A stretch of 8,404 nt of DNA, taken from the NCBI GenBank assembly GCA_008501785.1, contig QQUD01000404.1, positions 1-8,404 of the forward strand. The letters are read 5' to 3'. The first letter of the stretch is position 1, and each line of letters opens with the position of its first letter. The notes beneath the pieces are model-generated. The model was not told the origin of the DNA. It searched no databases and worked only from the letters and a program-made list of their open reading frames with translations. Made by a program: the position numbers and the translations under genes. This stretch comes from Chloroflexota bacterium (GTDB taxonomy: Bacteria; Chloroflexota; Anaerolineae; Promineifilales; Promineifilaceae). Below are positions 1 through 5,364 of this stretch, in pieces.

Positions 1-628
1 TGATCTCTTGCAGCGTGTTTGTCTTTTGTGCCTGCTCTGCTTCATCCACTTTGATCGTCGGAAAACGAACGATTAGCAATGTCAACAGCGCAACTATCAC
101 GGTAGCAATGTCTACAATCATGACGCCCTCGATATGAATAAAACCGAGCAGCAAACCGGCCAAAACGGGTCCGCCAATTTGGGCGGCTGAATGGGCCATT
201 GAATTCATGCCGCTGGCACGGGCGTATTGATTTTTGGGGATGAGGAGGGTGGTAACGGCCGTATACGCAGGCACCTGAAACGCCTCAAAAAAACCGGTCA
301 ACGCTTCCGCCACAAATAAATGCCAAATCTCCAACGAACCTGTTGCATACAAGCCCAATATCGCCAGCGTCATCAACCCGGCGCCCAAATCCGTCACCAT
401 CATGATGCGTCGTCTATCTAATCTATCGACCCAAACACCAGCAATCGGACTCACCAAAATGTAGGGGACAAACGAGTAAAATCCCAGCAGTGCCAAAGTG
501 GTTGCGCTGCCGGTTTGTTCGTAGGCCCAGATGAGGAGGGCGAAGCGGGTAACGGCCGTTCCCGTCAACGAAACAAGCTGCCCAAACCAAACAATCACAA
601 AAATCTTAAATCCCTTATTAGCTAACAT
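1..628 (-). CDS. MFS drug exporter, DHA3/MFS_3-like (partial, 3' end outside window)
   Basis: Major facilitator proton-coupled exporter of the inner membrane, closest in style to the MFS_3/DHA3 group that includes macrolide and siderophore exporters; the substrate cannot be read from sequence. Only the first 209 codons are in the window. The ATG at 628-626 is preceded by GAGGAAAG (637-630) with about 5 nt from GAGG to the start. Visible features: TM1 near residues 8-33; TM2 near 44-66, followed by MFS motif A, GVWVDRLDRRR, at residues 64-74; further hydrophobic segments near 79-95, 101-128, 150-165 and 167-188; then a hydrophilic central loop (about 190 onward) where the window ends. It carries two in-frame ACGGCCGT octamers (Y-TAV-T and G-TAV-T). 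Its long leader, with two terminator hairpins and small ORFs, suggests inducible expression. Family assignment is firm, substrate class is inferred. Confidence 0.88.
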   Translation of the reverse strand, partial: MLANKGFKIFVIVWFGQLVSLTGTAVTRFALLIWAYEQTGSATTLALLGFYSFVPYILVSPIAGVWVDRLDRRRIMMVTDLGAGLMTLAILGLYATGSLEIWHLFVAEALTGFFEAFQVPAYTAVTTLLIPKNQYARASGMNSMAHSAAQIGGPVLAGLLLGFIHIEGVMIVDIATVIVALLTLLIVRFPTIKVDEAEQAQKTNTLQEI

Positions 629-656
629 TCTTTCCTCAGTAAATTTCAATACACTT

Positions 657-694
657 AAAAACACAAAAGCCACAGACAATAATGCTGTGGCTTT
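657..694 (-). terminator. Leader terminator hairpin B (proximal to MFS gene)
   Basis: On the minus strand AAAGCCACAG (694-685) pairs perfectly with CTGTGGCTTT (675-666) across a 9-nt loop, followed by a U-rich tail TTTTGTGTTTTT down to 657. It lies in the 5' leader of the MFS gene, about 30 nt before its Shine-Dalgarno, so it would terminate the leader transcript rather than a finished gene. Its 5' arm can pair instead with the 3' arm of hairpin A. Confidence 0.65.
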
Positions 695-709
695 CTTTAA
701 CAATTCAAT

Positions 710-745
710 AAAAAAAGCCACGAGCCGGAAATGCGCTCGTGGCTT
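710..745 (-). terminator. Leader terminator hairpin A (distal)
   Basis: On the minus strand AAGCCACGAGC (745-735) pairs with GCTCGTGGCTT (725-715), an 11-bp perfect stem with a 9-nt loop. The T run ending the stem continues to 710 (TTTTTTT), the form of an intrinsic terminator. No minus-strand gene ends just upstream, so it is best read as an attenuator in the MFS leader. An alternative helix joins 721-711 with 697-687 (11 pairs, one G-U). It would consume the U-tract of A and the 5' arm of B at once, acting as an antiterminator. Confidence 0.7.
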
Positions 746-775
746 AAGATGTCTTACAGTTGGTTTGACATAACG

Positions 776-874
776 TTATCCAGCAGACGCACTCCACCCT
801 TGGAGATGAACAAAACCTGCTCTAGCCATCAATATTTCAAACGGTTTTCTTGCTCTAAAAATAACGTCATTCAT
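776..874 (-). CDS. Candidate 32-aa leader peptide of the MFS gene
   Basis: Short ORF on the minus strand starting MNDVIFRARK and ending FVHLQGWSASAG, stop TAA at 778-776. Its ATG (874-872) lies only 10 nt beyond the last base of the TATAAT element, so the mRNA would have almost no 5' UTR and translation would be leaderless or nearly so; no Shine-Dalgarno is visible. An internal in-frame ATG at 829 would give a 17-aa version, MARAGFVHLQGWSASAG. Immediately after it comes a 5-codon mini-ORF, MSNQL-stop (771-754), ending 8 nt before terminator hairpin A. A ribosome paused there would cover the 5' arm of that hairpin, which is the geometry needed for ribosome-controlled attenuation. I do not recognise the peptide from a named family. 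Coding status is inferred from position only. Confidence 0.4.
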   Translation of the reverse strand: MNDVIFRARKPFEILMARAGFVHLQGWSASAG

Positions 875-883
875 AACAAGCAA

Positions 884-912
884 ATTATAACCAAAATAAA
901 AGAGCATGTAAA
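884..912 (-). promoter_or_regulatory. Sigma-70-type promoter for the MFS leader
   Basis: Minus-strand -35 TTTACA (912-907) and -10 TATAAT (889-884) separated by exactly 17 bp; five of six and six of six matches to consensus. The start point would fall near 877-874. It reads toward the leader ORF, the two terminator hairpins and the MFS gene, giving a leader of roughly 250 nt. Confidence 0.7.
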
Positions 913-945
913 ATAAAAAAATACATTAGAGTATAGCAAGAAATC

Positions 946-1115
946 GTGGGGACAAATGAACAGACGATAATTTGCCACCTTCGATGAGGCGTGAACGCCC
1001 CATCTACGAGAAGAAAGCCCTTTCAGGGCTAAGAATCAGTCAGGCCCGGAGGGCCTTCCACCTCGCAGCCAGGGGCTTCAGCCCTCGGCGGGTGCGGCAG
1101 ATATTTTGTTCCCAC
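946..1115. mobile_element. MITE-like palindromic element with TIRs and 5-bp direct repeat
   Basis: A 170-bp non-coding segment bounded by GTGGGGACAAA (946-956) and TTTGTTCCCAC (1105-1115), inverted repeats matching at 10 of 11 positions. Directly outside each end stands AAATC (941-945 and 1116-1120), as expected for a 5-bp target duplication. Inside are four small hairpins: GGCG/CGCC (988-999), AGCCCT/AGGGCT (1016-1030), AGGCCC/GGGCCT (1042-1056) and GGGCT/AGCCC (1073-1084). The interior is much more GC-rich than the flanks. It resembles REP/MITE repeats mobilised in trans by a transposase encoded elsewhere; no transposase is in the window. A short plus-strand ORF inside it is not credible as a gene. 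Five-base direct repeats can arise by chance, so mobility is inferred. Confidence 0.55.
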
Positions 1116-1178
1116 AAATCGTTGCAATACTCAACACATTATCAAAGTCAAGAAAGCGATTAAACTTAAGCTGCTTAG

Positions 1179-1235
1179 ATTTCCCCGGAAACTAATAGCA
1201 AGACCAACATCCCTTGTAACAGTTTCCGGGGGAAT
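1179..1235. repeat. Hairpin repeat copy 1 (TTTCC-CGGAA family)
   Basis: Inverted repeat: ATTTCCCCGGAAACT (1179-1193) pairs with AGTTTCCGGGGGAAT (1221-1235), 15 bp with a single T-G wobble and a 27-nt loop. It matches the hairpin at 3870-3929 in 14 of 16 bases on the left arm (counting the following A), and the differences are compensatory (A-T for G-C, C-G for T-A). It ends 14 nt before the kinase start, so its 3' arm also supplies the only purine-rich stretch (GGGGGAA) near that start and could mask it. Confidence 0.65.
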
Positions 1236-1249
1236 GCACATGATTTGTT

Positions 1250-1807
1250 ATGAAAAAAAGTCCTATTTTTATTTTAACAGGCACACCCGCCTCAGGAAAA
1301 ACATCTGTTTCAAAGGCACTGTTAGCACGCTACGCTTTCGGTATTCACATTCCGGTTGATGTGCTGAGAGGGCTGGTCATTTCAGGTGAATCGAATCCCA
1401 TTGGCAGTTGGGACGAAGAAACAGACCGCCAATTCCGTCTAGCCCGCGATAGTGCCGCCAAAATCGCCAGCACTTATGCCCAGGCAGGATTCACCGTCGT
1501 CATTGACGATGTCATTTTCCCCGATATGATTGCCCATCACTACGACAAGGCTCTAGCCGCATTCGAGGTGCATAAAATATTGTTACGCCCTAGCATTGCC
1601 GCGACAATATCACGTAACAAAGCCAGAAAAATCGATGTGGACAATGCTCAACTTGAGAAAATCATTCAACCGATTTATGACCATTTTGCTACATTCAACT
1701 TACATAAATTGGAAAAATCTGGTTGGTATATCATTGATACAAGCTCTTATTCTATTGAAGAAACCGTTTCAGAACTAAATGCTCAAATTGGCAGTTATCC
1801 AGAATAA
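1250..1807 (+). CDS. P-loop nucleotide kinase, AAA_33 / phosphotransferase-like
   Basis: Small cytoplasmic ATP-dependent kinase-fold protein of 185 aa. Walker A is GTPASGKT at residues 11-18, after the hydrophobic strand IFILT. An acidic pair after a hydrophobic strand (VVIDD, 83-87) fits the Walker B position. Arg113, Arg122 and Arg126 lie where lid/sensor arginines sit in this fold. Asp37 in HIPVDVLRG is placed like the catalytic acid of chloramphenicol phosphotransferase-type enzymes, but that similarity is too thin to name a substrate. Length is usual for AAA_33 proteins. Upstream ATGs at 1234 and 1240 are out of frame, so 1250 is the start; the ribosome site is poor (GGGGGAA lies 15 nt upstream, inside a hairpin). 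It is separated from the next gene by 189 nt holding a strong hairpin, so it may be a separate transcription unit. Confidence 0.82.
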   Translation: MKKSPIFILTGTPASGKTSVSKALLARYAFGIHIPVDVLRGLVISGESNPIGSWDEETDRQFRLARDSAAKIASTYAQAGFTVVIDDVIFPDMIAHHYDKALAAFEVHKILLRPSIAATISRNKARKIDVDNAQLEKIIQPIYDHFATFNLHKLEKSGWYIIDTSSYSIEETVSELNAQIGSYPE

Positions 1808-1876
1808 AGGAACAAGTGATATACTTGGCACTCGACGTTTCCTTAGGGTTCGTTCACAAAAAACTTTGGACTTTGC

Positions 1877-1909
1877 AGATTGGTCCAATCTCAGAGATTG
1901 GACCAATCT
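1877..1909. repeat. Perfect 16-bp inverted repeat built from two AGATTGGWCCAATCT palindromes
   Basis: AGATTGGTCCAATCTC (1877-1892), a single A, then GAGATTGGACCAATCT (1894-1909): a perfect inverted repeat with a 1-nt spacer. Each arm is itself a 15-nt palindrome with a free central base (AGATTGG-T/A-CCAATCT), so the site is also a direct repeat. It has no T-run on the plus strand, so it is not a classical terminator. It sits between the kinase gene and the DUF4177-like gene. It could be a dispersed REP-type repeat, a double operator, or an mRNA-stabilising stem. Confidence 0.65.
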
Positions 1910-1996
1910 TACCAGGTTAAAAACGAACGAACACTTAGTTGCTTCTCGGCGAATGAGTTTTTGATTCTAATGTCCGAGGGCAAAACGGAGTCCAGT

Positions 1997-2383
1997 ATGA
2001 CAGAAAATGGTAATGAATGGGATTATTGCGACATTAAATTTCAGCTAAGACACAAAGGCGAAGACCCGACTCGCGCAGGTCTAAAACACATGTGGCTCGT
2101 ATTCAAAGCAAACGCAGCAGGGGCTAATAAAAACTATCTTGCTGGAGAATCATCAGAGATTCCTATCGCGGCGAATATAATGGGTGCATCATTTGTGCCA
2201 CAGAAAAACAATGCCAGCCATCTCAATATCCACCAAAATCTGCTGAACAAATTACAAAATGAAGGATGGGAACGATTGCCCGAAAAGGGCAGCGCATGGT
2301 GGGAAACACGGCTGCGTCGTCCAGCATCTTCTCGTAAATCTGCATTCGGCTGGCTCAAAGGCAGCCGTAACAAGTCAAAATAA
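1997..2383 (+). CDS. DUF4177-like small protein
   Basis: Predicted soluble protein of 128 aa with no signal peptide or membrane segment. The N-terminus has WDYCDIKFQL (residues 8-17) and the C-terminal half has LLNKLQNEGWE followed by a Trp-rich strand (AWWETRLRRP). This W-x-Y-C ... L-x-x-L-x-x-x-G-W-E pattern is what one sees in DUF4177-type and related small proteins, whose function is unknown. The tail is strongly basic (RKSAFGWLKGSRNKSK). The reading frame is open further upstream, but ATG at 1997 has a GGAG (1987-1990) 6 nt before it, while the in-frame ATG at 1970 lacks one. The gene ends 12 nt before the MOSC gene start, implying co-transcription. Confidence 0.65.
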   Translation: MTENGNEWDYCDIKFQLRHKGEDPTRAGLKHMWLVFKANAAGANKNYLAGESSEIPIAANIMGASFVPQKNNASHLNIHQNLLNKLQNEGWERLPEKGSAWWETRLRRPASSRKSAFGWLKGSRNKSK

Positions 2384-2395
2384 GGAACTTATCAT

Positions 2396-2890
2396 TTGAC
2401 AGAAAAAAGCCCACTTCATGTTTTAATCGACACATTACCTCAAGTCGGACAGGTTGAATGGATTGGGGTTCGGCCATCAAGAGGTGTACCTATGGTCGCC
2501 CTTGAGGAAGTGAGCGTTAACCTAGACGGTGGGCTTGAAGGAGATCGTTTTCGAGGTCGAGCCGGAAGTGCGCGGCAGGTTACTTTGATACAACAAGAAC
2601 ATCTAAGCGTCATCGCTTCATGCCTTCAGCATGAAACCGTCACCCCTGAATTGTTACGTCGCAATATTGTGGTTTCTGGCCTCAATTTGTTGGCGCTTAA
2701 AGACAAAACTTTTCATATTGGGGAAGTCATTTTAGAATTCACTGGTCTTTGTCATCCTTGTAGCAAGATGGAAAAACAGTTAGGTGCTGGTGGATACAAT
2801 GCAATGCGGGGGCACGGCGGCATCACTGCCCGTGTTCTGCACGCTGGGCTGATCCGCGTTGGAGATTCTGTTTTTTATCAGGCAAAATAA
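2396..2890 (+). CDS. MOSC domain protein
   Basis: Protein of 164 aa that is essentially one MOSC (molybdenum cofactor sulfurase C-terminal) domain, the sulfur-carrier/cofactor-binding fold found alone in YiiM/YuaD-type proteins. Matching features: GGLEGDRFRGR (residues 45-55), RQVTLIQQEHL (60-70), LLRRNIVVSGLNL (87-99), FTGLCHPCSKMEKQLG (115-130) with Cys119 and Cys122, the latter in the usual position of the conserved reactive cysteine, and ARVLHAGLIRVGDSV near the end. The start is TTG at 2396, supported by AAGGAA (2382-2387) 8 nt upstream; the first in-frame ATG falls inside the domain. It follows the DUF4177-like gene by 12 nt and precedes the SDR gene by 15 nt. No molybdoenzyme or cofactor gene is nearby, so the partner is unknown. 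Confidence 0.85.
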   Translation: MTEKSPLHVLIDTLPQVGQVEWIGVRPSRGVPMVALEEVSVNLDGGLEGDRFRGRAGSARQVTLIQQEHLSVIASCLQHETVTPELLRRNIVVSGLNLLALKDKTFHIGEVILEFTGLCHPCSKMEKQLGAGGYNAMRGHGGITARVLHAGLIRVGDSVFYQAK

Positions 2891-2905
2891 AATAATCGAA
2901 AGGAT

Positions 2906-3637
2906 ATGAAGCAAAAAATAGTAATAACTGGCGGTTGTGGAAAAATTGGCACTTATTTTGCAAGATTTGCCGCTGACAAATATTTTATTCGCATTGTAGA
3001 TAGAACAGCTTGGAACCATGACAAACATGGCATTTTCCCTGGGGAATGTATGGTAGCTGACTTACAAAACTTGTCAGAATGCCAAAAAGCTTGTGCAGAT
3101 ATGGATGTAGTCATCCACCTAGCGGCCAATGCAGACCCAGAAGCAGATTTCCATTCGTCGTTATTGGGCAACAACATTATTGCGACACACAATATGTTTC
3201 GGGCAGCGAAAGATGCTGGCTGTAAACGGTTTATTTATGCAAGCAGTGCTCATGTTGTGTCGGGGTATGCGCGGGATATTCAAGTTGGAGGTGAAACGGC
3301 CGTTTTCCCCAAAAACGAATACGGCGTCTCCAAATGCTTCGGCGAAGCATTAGCCGCCTACTTCGCCAACAGCGAAGGGCTGCCAAGCATTATCCTACGC
3401 ATTGGTGCATATATTTTCCCTAGAGAATATGATCATTTTTCGCGAGATGAGCTGAATGCGTTTTTGGACCCCGATGACTTCAACGAGTTATTGATAAAGT
3501 GCATTGAAACGCCAAACATAAACTATTTTATAGCCCACGCCATATCAGACAATCGATATAAACGCCTTGATCTCACCGAAACAAGAGAGAAATTAGGATT
3601 TCATCCAAAAGCGGATGCATTCAAAATATTTAAATGA
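2906..3637 (+). CDS. NAD(P)-dependent epimerase/dehydratase, uronate-dehydrogenase-like
   Basis: Extended short-chain dehydrogenase of 243 aa, cytoplasmic. The Rossmann nucleotide-binding loop is TGGCGKIG (residues 8-15), with Asp32 after the second strand. VVIHLAANADP (68-78) and YASSAHV (111-117) are typical of the family, and the catalytic pair is Tyr139/Lys143 in YGVSKCFGEALA. The order SSAH ... YGVSKCFGE ... LRIGAYIF ... LDPDDF ... LGFHPK resembles uronate dehydrogenase (NAD oxidation of hexuronates) more than UDP-sugar epimerases, so a sugar-acid or sugar-lactone reaction is the best guess. ATG 2906 follows GAAAGGA (2898-2904) with unusually tight spacing of 1 nt. It carries one ACGGCCGT octamer (3296-3303), the only one in this gene block. 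Its stop overlaps the next start by 4 nt (ATGA). Confidence 0.83.
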   Translation: MKQKIVITGGCGKIGTYFARFAADKYFIRIVDRTAWNHDKHGIFPGECMVADLQNLSECQKACADMDVVIHLAANADPEADFHSSLLGNNIIATHNMFRAAKDAGCKRFIYASSAHVVSGYARDIQVGGETAVFPKNEYGVSKCFGEALAAYFANSEGLPSIILRIGAYIFPREYDHFSRDELNAFLDPDDFNELLIKCIETPNINYFIAHAISDNRYKRLDLTETREKLGFHPKADAFKIFK

Positions 3638-3888
3638 ACATGATAGGAACACCATACGGAAAAGTAGATATTGTTGCTCATCACACAGATTGGGCTGATA
3701 AATTTGAAAATGAAAAAGATTTATTGCAAAATGCACTTGGCAATGACTTTATCAAAAATGAACATGTTGAAAGCACAGCCATTCCAGGAATTGCTGCAAA
3801 ACCAATCTTGGATATTCTTGTTGGGTTAAAAGAACTCAATATAAATTATAAAGCAACCATTGATAACTCATTTTCCCGGAAGCTATGA
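3634..3888 (+). pseudogene. GrpB (UPF0157) family gene, 3'-truncated
   Basis: Starts by ATGA overlap with the SDR stop, so it was probably translationally coupled. Residues 1-70 match the N-terminal part of GrpB-family nucleotidyltransferase-like proteins: VDIVAHHTDWADKFENEKD, then HVESTAIPGIAAKPILDILV, where the family normally reads HVGSTAVPGLAAKPIIDI; the usual Gly is Glu here. Family members are commonly about 170 aa or longer. This one stops at 84 aa, its last residues (FSRKL) being encoded by the left arm of the hairpin repeat at 3870-3929. No continuation of the GrpB domain follows on either strand before the acyltransferase gene at 3941. The simplest reading is that a repeat-associated insertion or deletion removed the 3' half. 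A deliberately short functional version is possible but less likely. Confidence 0.75.
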
Positions 3889-3929
3889 GACAGATTGCTC
3901 AAGCAAAAAATCTCAGCTTCCGGGAAAAT
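3870..3929. repeat. Hairpin repeat copy 2 (TTTCC-CGGAA family), possible bidirectional terminator
   Basis: ATTTTCCCGGAAGCT (3870-3884) pairs perfectly with AGCTTCCGGGAAAAT (3915-3929), 15 bp with a 30-nt loop that holds a smaller stem (TTGCT/AGCAA). It is a diverged copy of the hairpin at 1179-1235 with compensatory base changes. Both strands end in a short T-rich flank, and it lies between the convergent GrpB fragment and acyltransferase genes, so it could end transcription both ways. It overlaps the last codons of the GrpB fragment. Confidence 0.7.
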
Positions 3930-3940
3930 CAACAACCGTA

Positions 3941-5155
3941 TCAAGTAAATATCCCAAACAACAATATTGTTGAAAGGAGACCAATAGCAACTGTAAGCCT
4001 CGGTTGTGGTTTCAACAAATATTTTGACGCCAAAACACTGAGCACCAAACCTATTGTCGTAACGAGGACAAACTTCACAAGCAATGGTATTGCCACAAAA
4101 TTCAACAACGCCAATTGCAATAGATGAACGAATATGTAGTGCAGAATATAGATATTGTATGCATGTGATGTTATTTCCCCATTACCAAATAATGGTCTGT
4201 CCAAATATATTTTTGCGTTCGAAAGCGTAAAACCCAATGCAGAAACGATGAAAAAGTTGATGAACAAGATAAAAAGCGGTCCAAACAATTCATCAGGAAC
4301 GATATTCGCAAACAGGTTCATCCAAATCAAATAAATAACGCCTGTTATCACAAACAATGTATTCCATAGTCTCCTATTGGTGAATAAATCTCTACGAATC
4401 CATTGATTGCGGTAAGTTAGGATACCCAGAACGAAATACACAATATAAACTGGCAATCTTGATGCTTGAAATTGAATGACATTGAAAACAGAGAAAAATG
4501 CCTCAGGGTCAGGCGAATCTGTGAAAAATATAGTCAATAGAATCACTGTCATCATGGGCAGCAGCGCAATAAACGCAACTTTCACCACCCATGTGAGCGT
4601 AGACTTAGTCGTAAACAACCGTGACTGCAAAGATGCCAAATCCTTGTTGAGCCATTTCTTACTAAACCGATAAACTAGCGCAAATATCGCTTGAAACGCA
4701 AATAAGACTGACAAAAACCACATATATCTTTGATAATAGCCATCAGAAATAAATCCAAAATCAAAGGCAAATATCCGGTTGATTTGCCACTTCCATAGAT
4801 CAAAGTAACCAACAGCCAATGATTGAGTAGAGATTTGCGCCAGTAATTCAATGAAAGGAACAATGAGTAACAGCACAACAATCCAGGGGATTAAAATGGT
4901 CTTCACTTTTGTCTTCAAAAATGAGGAGGAACCACGTTTTCTAATGGAAACGAGTGCAAAATAACCGGAAATATAAAAGAAAAATGGCATGGTTACTGCA
5001 TCAAAAAATGTTTTTATCCCATAAACCACAGAGCTTGTATCAGTTTCCAAAATAGGCCATCTTCCTCCAATATAGGCATTTGCAGCATGCCAAGCTACGA
5101 CAAAAATTGCCAAAATAAAACGAATATTATCTAAATACCAAATCTTTTTTTTCAC
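3941..5155 (-). CDS. Integral membrane acyltransferase, acyltransferase 3 family
   Basis: A 404-aa polytopic membrane protein with about ten hydrophobic segments, of the OafA/MdoC-like acyltransferase 3 family. These proteins move acyl groups (acetyl, succinyl and others) from the cytoplasm to cell-surface sugars. The N-terminus has the family signature YLDNIRFILAIFVVAWH, with the candidate catalytic His23 at the end of TM1, then MPFFFYISGYFA (TM2), a usual family motif. Long hydrophilic stretches near residues 75-90 and 180-195 separate the helices. The start is GTG at 5155-5153, chosen because AGGAGGA (5171-5165) sits 9 nt upstream. It points toward the GrpB fragment and is divergent from the adaptor gene at 5365. 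Codon use looks AT-richer than in the adaptors and it has no ACGGCCGT octamer, hinting at separate origin. Acceptor unknown. Confidence 0.87.
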   Translation of the reverse strand: MKKKIWYLDNIRFILAIFVVAWHAANAYIGGRWPILETDTSSVVYGIKTFFDAVTMPFFFYISGYFALVSIRKRGSSSFLKTKVKTILIPWIVVLLLIVPFIELLAQISTQSLAVGYFDLWKWQINRIFAFDFGFISDGYYQRYMWFLSVLFAFQAIFALVYRFSKKWLNKDLASLQSRLFTTKSTLTWVVKVAFIALLPMMTVILLTIFFTDSPDPEAFFSVFNVIQFQASRLPVYIVYFVLGILTYRNQWIRRDLFTNRRLWNTLFVITGVIYLIWMNLFANIVPDELFGPLFILFINFFIVSALGFTLSNAKIYLDRPLFGNGEITSHAYNIYILHYIFVHLLQLALLNFVAIPLLVKFVLVTTIGLVLSVLASKYLLKPQPRLTVAIGLLSTILLFGIFT

Positions 5156-5280
5156 TAGTAAGTATCCTCCTGAAATTTTCCACCCACATCTGATGCGTTG
5201 GAAGTATTTTCAATAATAAAATCAACTCAAATCACCTACCTAACGATTAGCTAATAACGAGCTAACAAAACCCAGACCCC

Positions 5281-5330
5281 CTCTACAACTCCTTCAGAAC
5301 TTCTTCAGAACTCAATCCTAAGATGTAAAT
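5281..5330 (+). promoter_or_regulatory. Tandem 11-bp repeats upstream of the adaptor genes, response-regulator-type site
   Basis: CTTCAGAACTT (5292-5302) is followed directly by CTTCAGAACTC (5303-5313), 10 of 11 identical. A weaker third unit, CTCTACAACTC (5281-5291, 7 of 11), precedes them. An 11-bp direct repeat phased with the helix is the usual form of sites for OmpR/PhoB-class regulators. Possible -10 elements follow: TAAGAT (5319-5324) or TAAATA (5326-5331). The site is 52 nt before the ATG of the first HlyD gene and also lies in the divergent acyltransferase upstream region. Confidence 0.5.
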
Positions 5331-5364
5331 ACAAAACCTAAATTAACTAAAATGGAGTTTGCCC

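Noticed and set aside
531..916. Two plus-strand ORFs opposite the MFS start and its leader
   Set aside because: They overlap the terminator hairpins and the antisense of the MFS N-terminus, and their composition is not protein-like.
972..1163. 63-codon plus-strand ORF across the hairpin-rich element
   Set aside because: It runs through four palindromes and one inverted end; its residues reflect the repeat, and there is no ribosome site.
941..1235. CRISPR array suspected from closely spaced palindromes
   Set aside because: The hairpins differ in sequence and spacing; there are no identical repeats and no regular spacers.
1880..1996. Upstream extension of the DUF4177-like protein to 1880 or 1970
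   Set aside because: The 1880 start lies in the palindrome, and neither start has a ribosome site, whereas ATG 1997 has GGAG at 6 nt.
3885..4127. 80-codon plus-strand ORF after the GrpB fragment, possibly the missing half
   Set aside because: It has no GrpB motifs, begins within the hairpin loop, and is antisense to the end of the acyltransferase.
5172..5280. Minus-strand promoter for the acyltransferase gene
   Set aside because: The TATTAT-like and TTGAGT-like words present do not have acceptable spacing, so no promoter is called.
5359..5364. TTG start two codons upstream for adaptor 1
   Set aside because: It is only 1 nt from the TGGAG; ATG 5365 has normal spacing.
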